A DNA stretch of 6,570 nucleotides from Planctomyces sp. (GTDB lineage: Bacteria > Planctomycetota > Planctomycetia > Planctomycetales > Planctomycetaceae): positions 1 to 6,570 of the forward strand of contig SYLK01000664.1 in the NCBI GenBank assembly GCA_005809115.1. Direction: 5' to 3'. Shown here piece after piece: positions 5,383 through 6,570 of this stretch; position 1 is the stretch's first letter, and each line of letters opens with the position of its first letter. A program made the translations under genes and the position numbers. The notes beneath the pieces are model-generated. The model did not search any database, was not told where the DNA came from, and saw nothing but the letters and a program-made list of their open reading frames with translations.

Positions 5383-6570
5383 GGCATGTTGATTTGCTGC
5401 CAGAGCCGGATGCGCCGGCGAATCCGCTCCAGAGTGGCACGCTCGGGGATCCCACCGGGATCATAATCCGCCAGCGGTTCGTTCAGGATCTGCTGCAGAA
5501 AATACTTGGCACACTGCCGTTCAAAGACATGCGTCTGATTTTGCAGTGACCGGGACAGCTGAGCCAGGTGAGCAGTGGTGGGACGGTGTCCGTTTGCAGC
5601 CGCGGTAAACCACTGCCGGAGATAGATCCGCTGTGAATTGCCGATGTCCATCTCATCCAGCAGAGCGCCCAGCAGCTGCTCCTGCCGAGCGGGGGTTCTG
5701 CTGATCGCCGTCAGAATCCACTGAATCAGCCATGTGCGATGCGCTTCGTCTGGTGAACCGGCCATGGACTGGACCAGCTCCCGCGGCATGGGCTGCCGGT
5801 CGTTGACCGACAGCTCCATCCGCAGTTGTGCTGCCAGCAGCTGCGTAACGACGGGCATCTCGGGCATGTCCGCCATCTGCCGAGCGGATGCCAGCAGATC
5901 CTCGGACCGATTGAATGGATCTGTCGTCTGCTCGGGCAGGCTGCGGTCAGCAGTGCGTCGGCGATACCAGTCGACGGCATTCGCGGGGGCACGCAGTTCG
6001 CCCACTCCTCCGCCGGCCCCGACCACCGCCCACTGACGTCGGGACAACGCCTGGCTGCCCAGACGGGCCCGGCCGCGCCAGACCGCAATGACGAAGGCGT
6101 CTCCGGACTTTTCGACACTGACAGCGGCGTCGTCATCTTCGATGTCCAGTGTGATCGGGGACGGCTCAGCGCGAATCGAGAACCGGGTGCCCCGGCGGAG
6201 TCTGGCCAGAGCGAAACGGCCATAACCAACCGAATACTCTGGCAGCGGCGGACCTTGCCCTGAGACGGTCCGTCCGAGTCCCAGGGATGTATTGGCATCG
6301 ATAATCAGTTCCGCCTCAAGGGGCAGGTCTCCAACGACACGGCTTGAGCCCAGCGTGATGACACGCAGATCCGAGTCCGCGGCGTTCAGACTCAGCACTG
6401 CGCGGCTCAGAATTCCACGCCAGATGCCAGCGGACGACTCACGGATTCCCACAACTCCGTCCACGTCGCGCCAGCCGGTCACAAGCCCCGCCAGCGCCTG
6501 CGTGGGCGGGGAGTCCAGCGGCCCTGAGTCCAGGGGCGGTGTCGGGGTGAGGGATTCCGCCACGTCTGCC
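5379..6570 (-). CDS. FecR-like protein with helical C-terminal region (partial, N-terminus outside window)
   Basis: The frame is open from the right edge to the TGA at 5379-5381. A GTG at 6561-6563 would give 394 residues, but the phase continues upstream to the edge and the first visible residues are a Pro-rich linker (TPTPPLDSGPLDSPP), so the true start is probably beyond the window. Counting from that GTG, residues about 30-195 look like an all-beta FecR-type region: GRFALARLRRGTRFSI (115-130), then strands including FVIAVWRGRARLG and RRQWAVVGAGG. FecR-domain proteins are typically periplasmic sensor partners of ECF sigma factors; in planctomycetes similar domains occur in diverse surface proteins. 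Residues about 215-394 are predicted helical with repeated amphipathic stretches (SEDLLASARQMADM, VTQLLAAQLRMEL, QEQLLGALLDEM), ending in basic IRRRIRLWQQINMP. It converges on the WD40 frame. FecR assignment is tentative; the gene itself is well supported. Confidence 0.7.
   Translation of the reverse strand, partial: ADVAESLTPTPPLDSGPLDSPPTQALAGLVTGWRDVDGVVGIRESSAGIWRGILSRAVLSLNAADSDLRVITLGSSRVVGDLPLEAELIIDANTSLGLGRTVSGQGPPLPEYSVGYGRFALARLRRGTRFSIRAEPSPITLDIEDDDAAVSVEKSGDAFVIAVWRGRARLGSQALSRRQWAVVGAGGGVGELRAPANAVDWYRRRTADRSLPEQTTDPFNRSEDLLASARQMADMPEMPVVTQLLAAQLRMELSVNDRQPMPRELVQSMAGSPDEAHRTWLIQWILTAISRTPARQEQLLGALLDEMDIGNSQRIYLRQWFTAAANGHRPTTAHLAQLSRSLQNQTHVFERQCAKYFLQQILNEPLADYDPGGIPERATLERIRRRIRLWQQINMP

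Overview
The window looks like ordinary chromosomal DNA from a GC-rich bacterium, most likely a member of the Planctomycetota. The basis for that placement is a secreted multi-blade WD40 protein with a C-terminal tail style I associate with planctomycete WD40 proteins, a neighbouring Tat-type secreted propeller, a FecR-like protein with a helical C-terminal half, and mostly poor Shine-Dalgarno sites. This is inference from protein style; no rRNA or marker gene for taxonomy is present.

Layout, left to right. (1) 80-1492, plus strand: MnmE (TrmE), the tRNA wobble-uridine modification GTPase. It is complete, with all family domains and the C-terminal CIGK, but with atypical residues in the G4 motif and switch II. 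(2) 1493-1619: a short gap with a weak hairpin and promoter-like elements. (3) 1620-2915, plus: an unrecognised exported protein with a twin-arginine-like signal and a repeat pattern typical of a beta-propeller. (4) 2956-5070, plus, 40 bases downstream: one continuous 705-codon frame for a secreted WD40 protein with 14 blades, readable as two seven-blade propellers plus a tail. The frame is cut by two in-frame stops, TAG at 3151-3153 and TGA at 4006-4008. (5) 5071-5378: a gap between convergent genes, with a T-tract and an inverted-repeat cluster that could end transcription. (6) 5379 to the right edge, minus strand: the C-terminal part of a FecR-like protein fused to a helical region; its N-terminus lies outside the window.

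Genes 3 and 4 probably form a two-gene unit for exported propeller proteins, possibly scaffolds or binding proteins at the cell surface or periplasm. MnmE is a separate housekeeping gene. The most notable feature is the WD40 frame. It has no frameshift over 2.1 kb, and blades align without gaps across both stops. The second stop falls where a blade's conserved Gly-His glycine should be, exactly at the boundary between the two propellers. A recent pseudogene, or sequencing error, is the simplest reading; programmed readthrough or split expression is possible but not shown. I found no CRISPR array, transposase, tRNA, rRNA or defence system.
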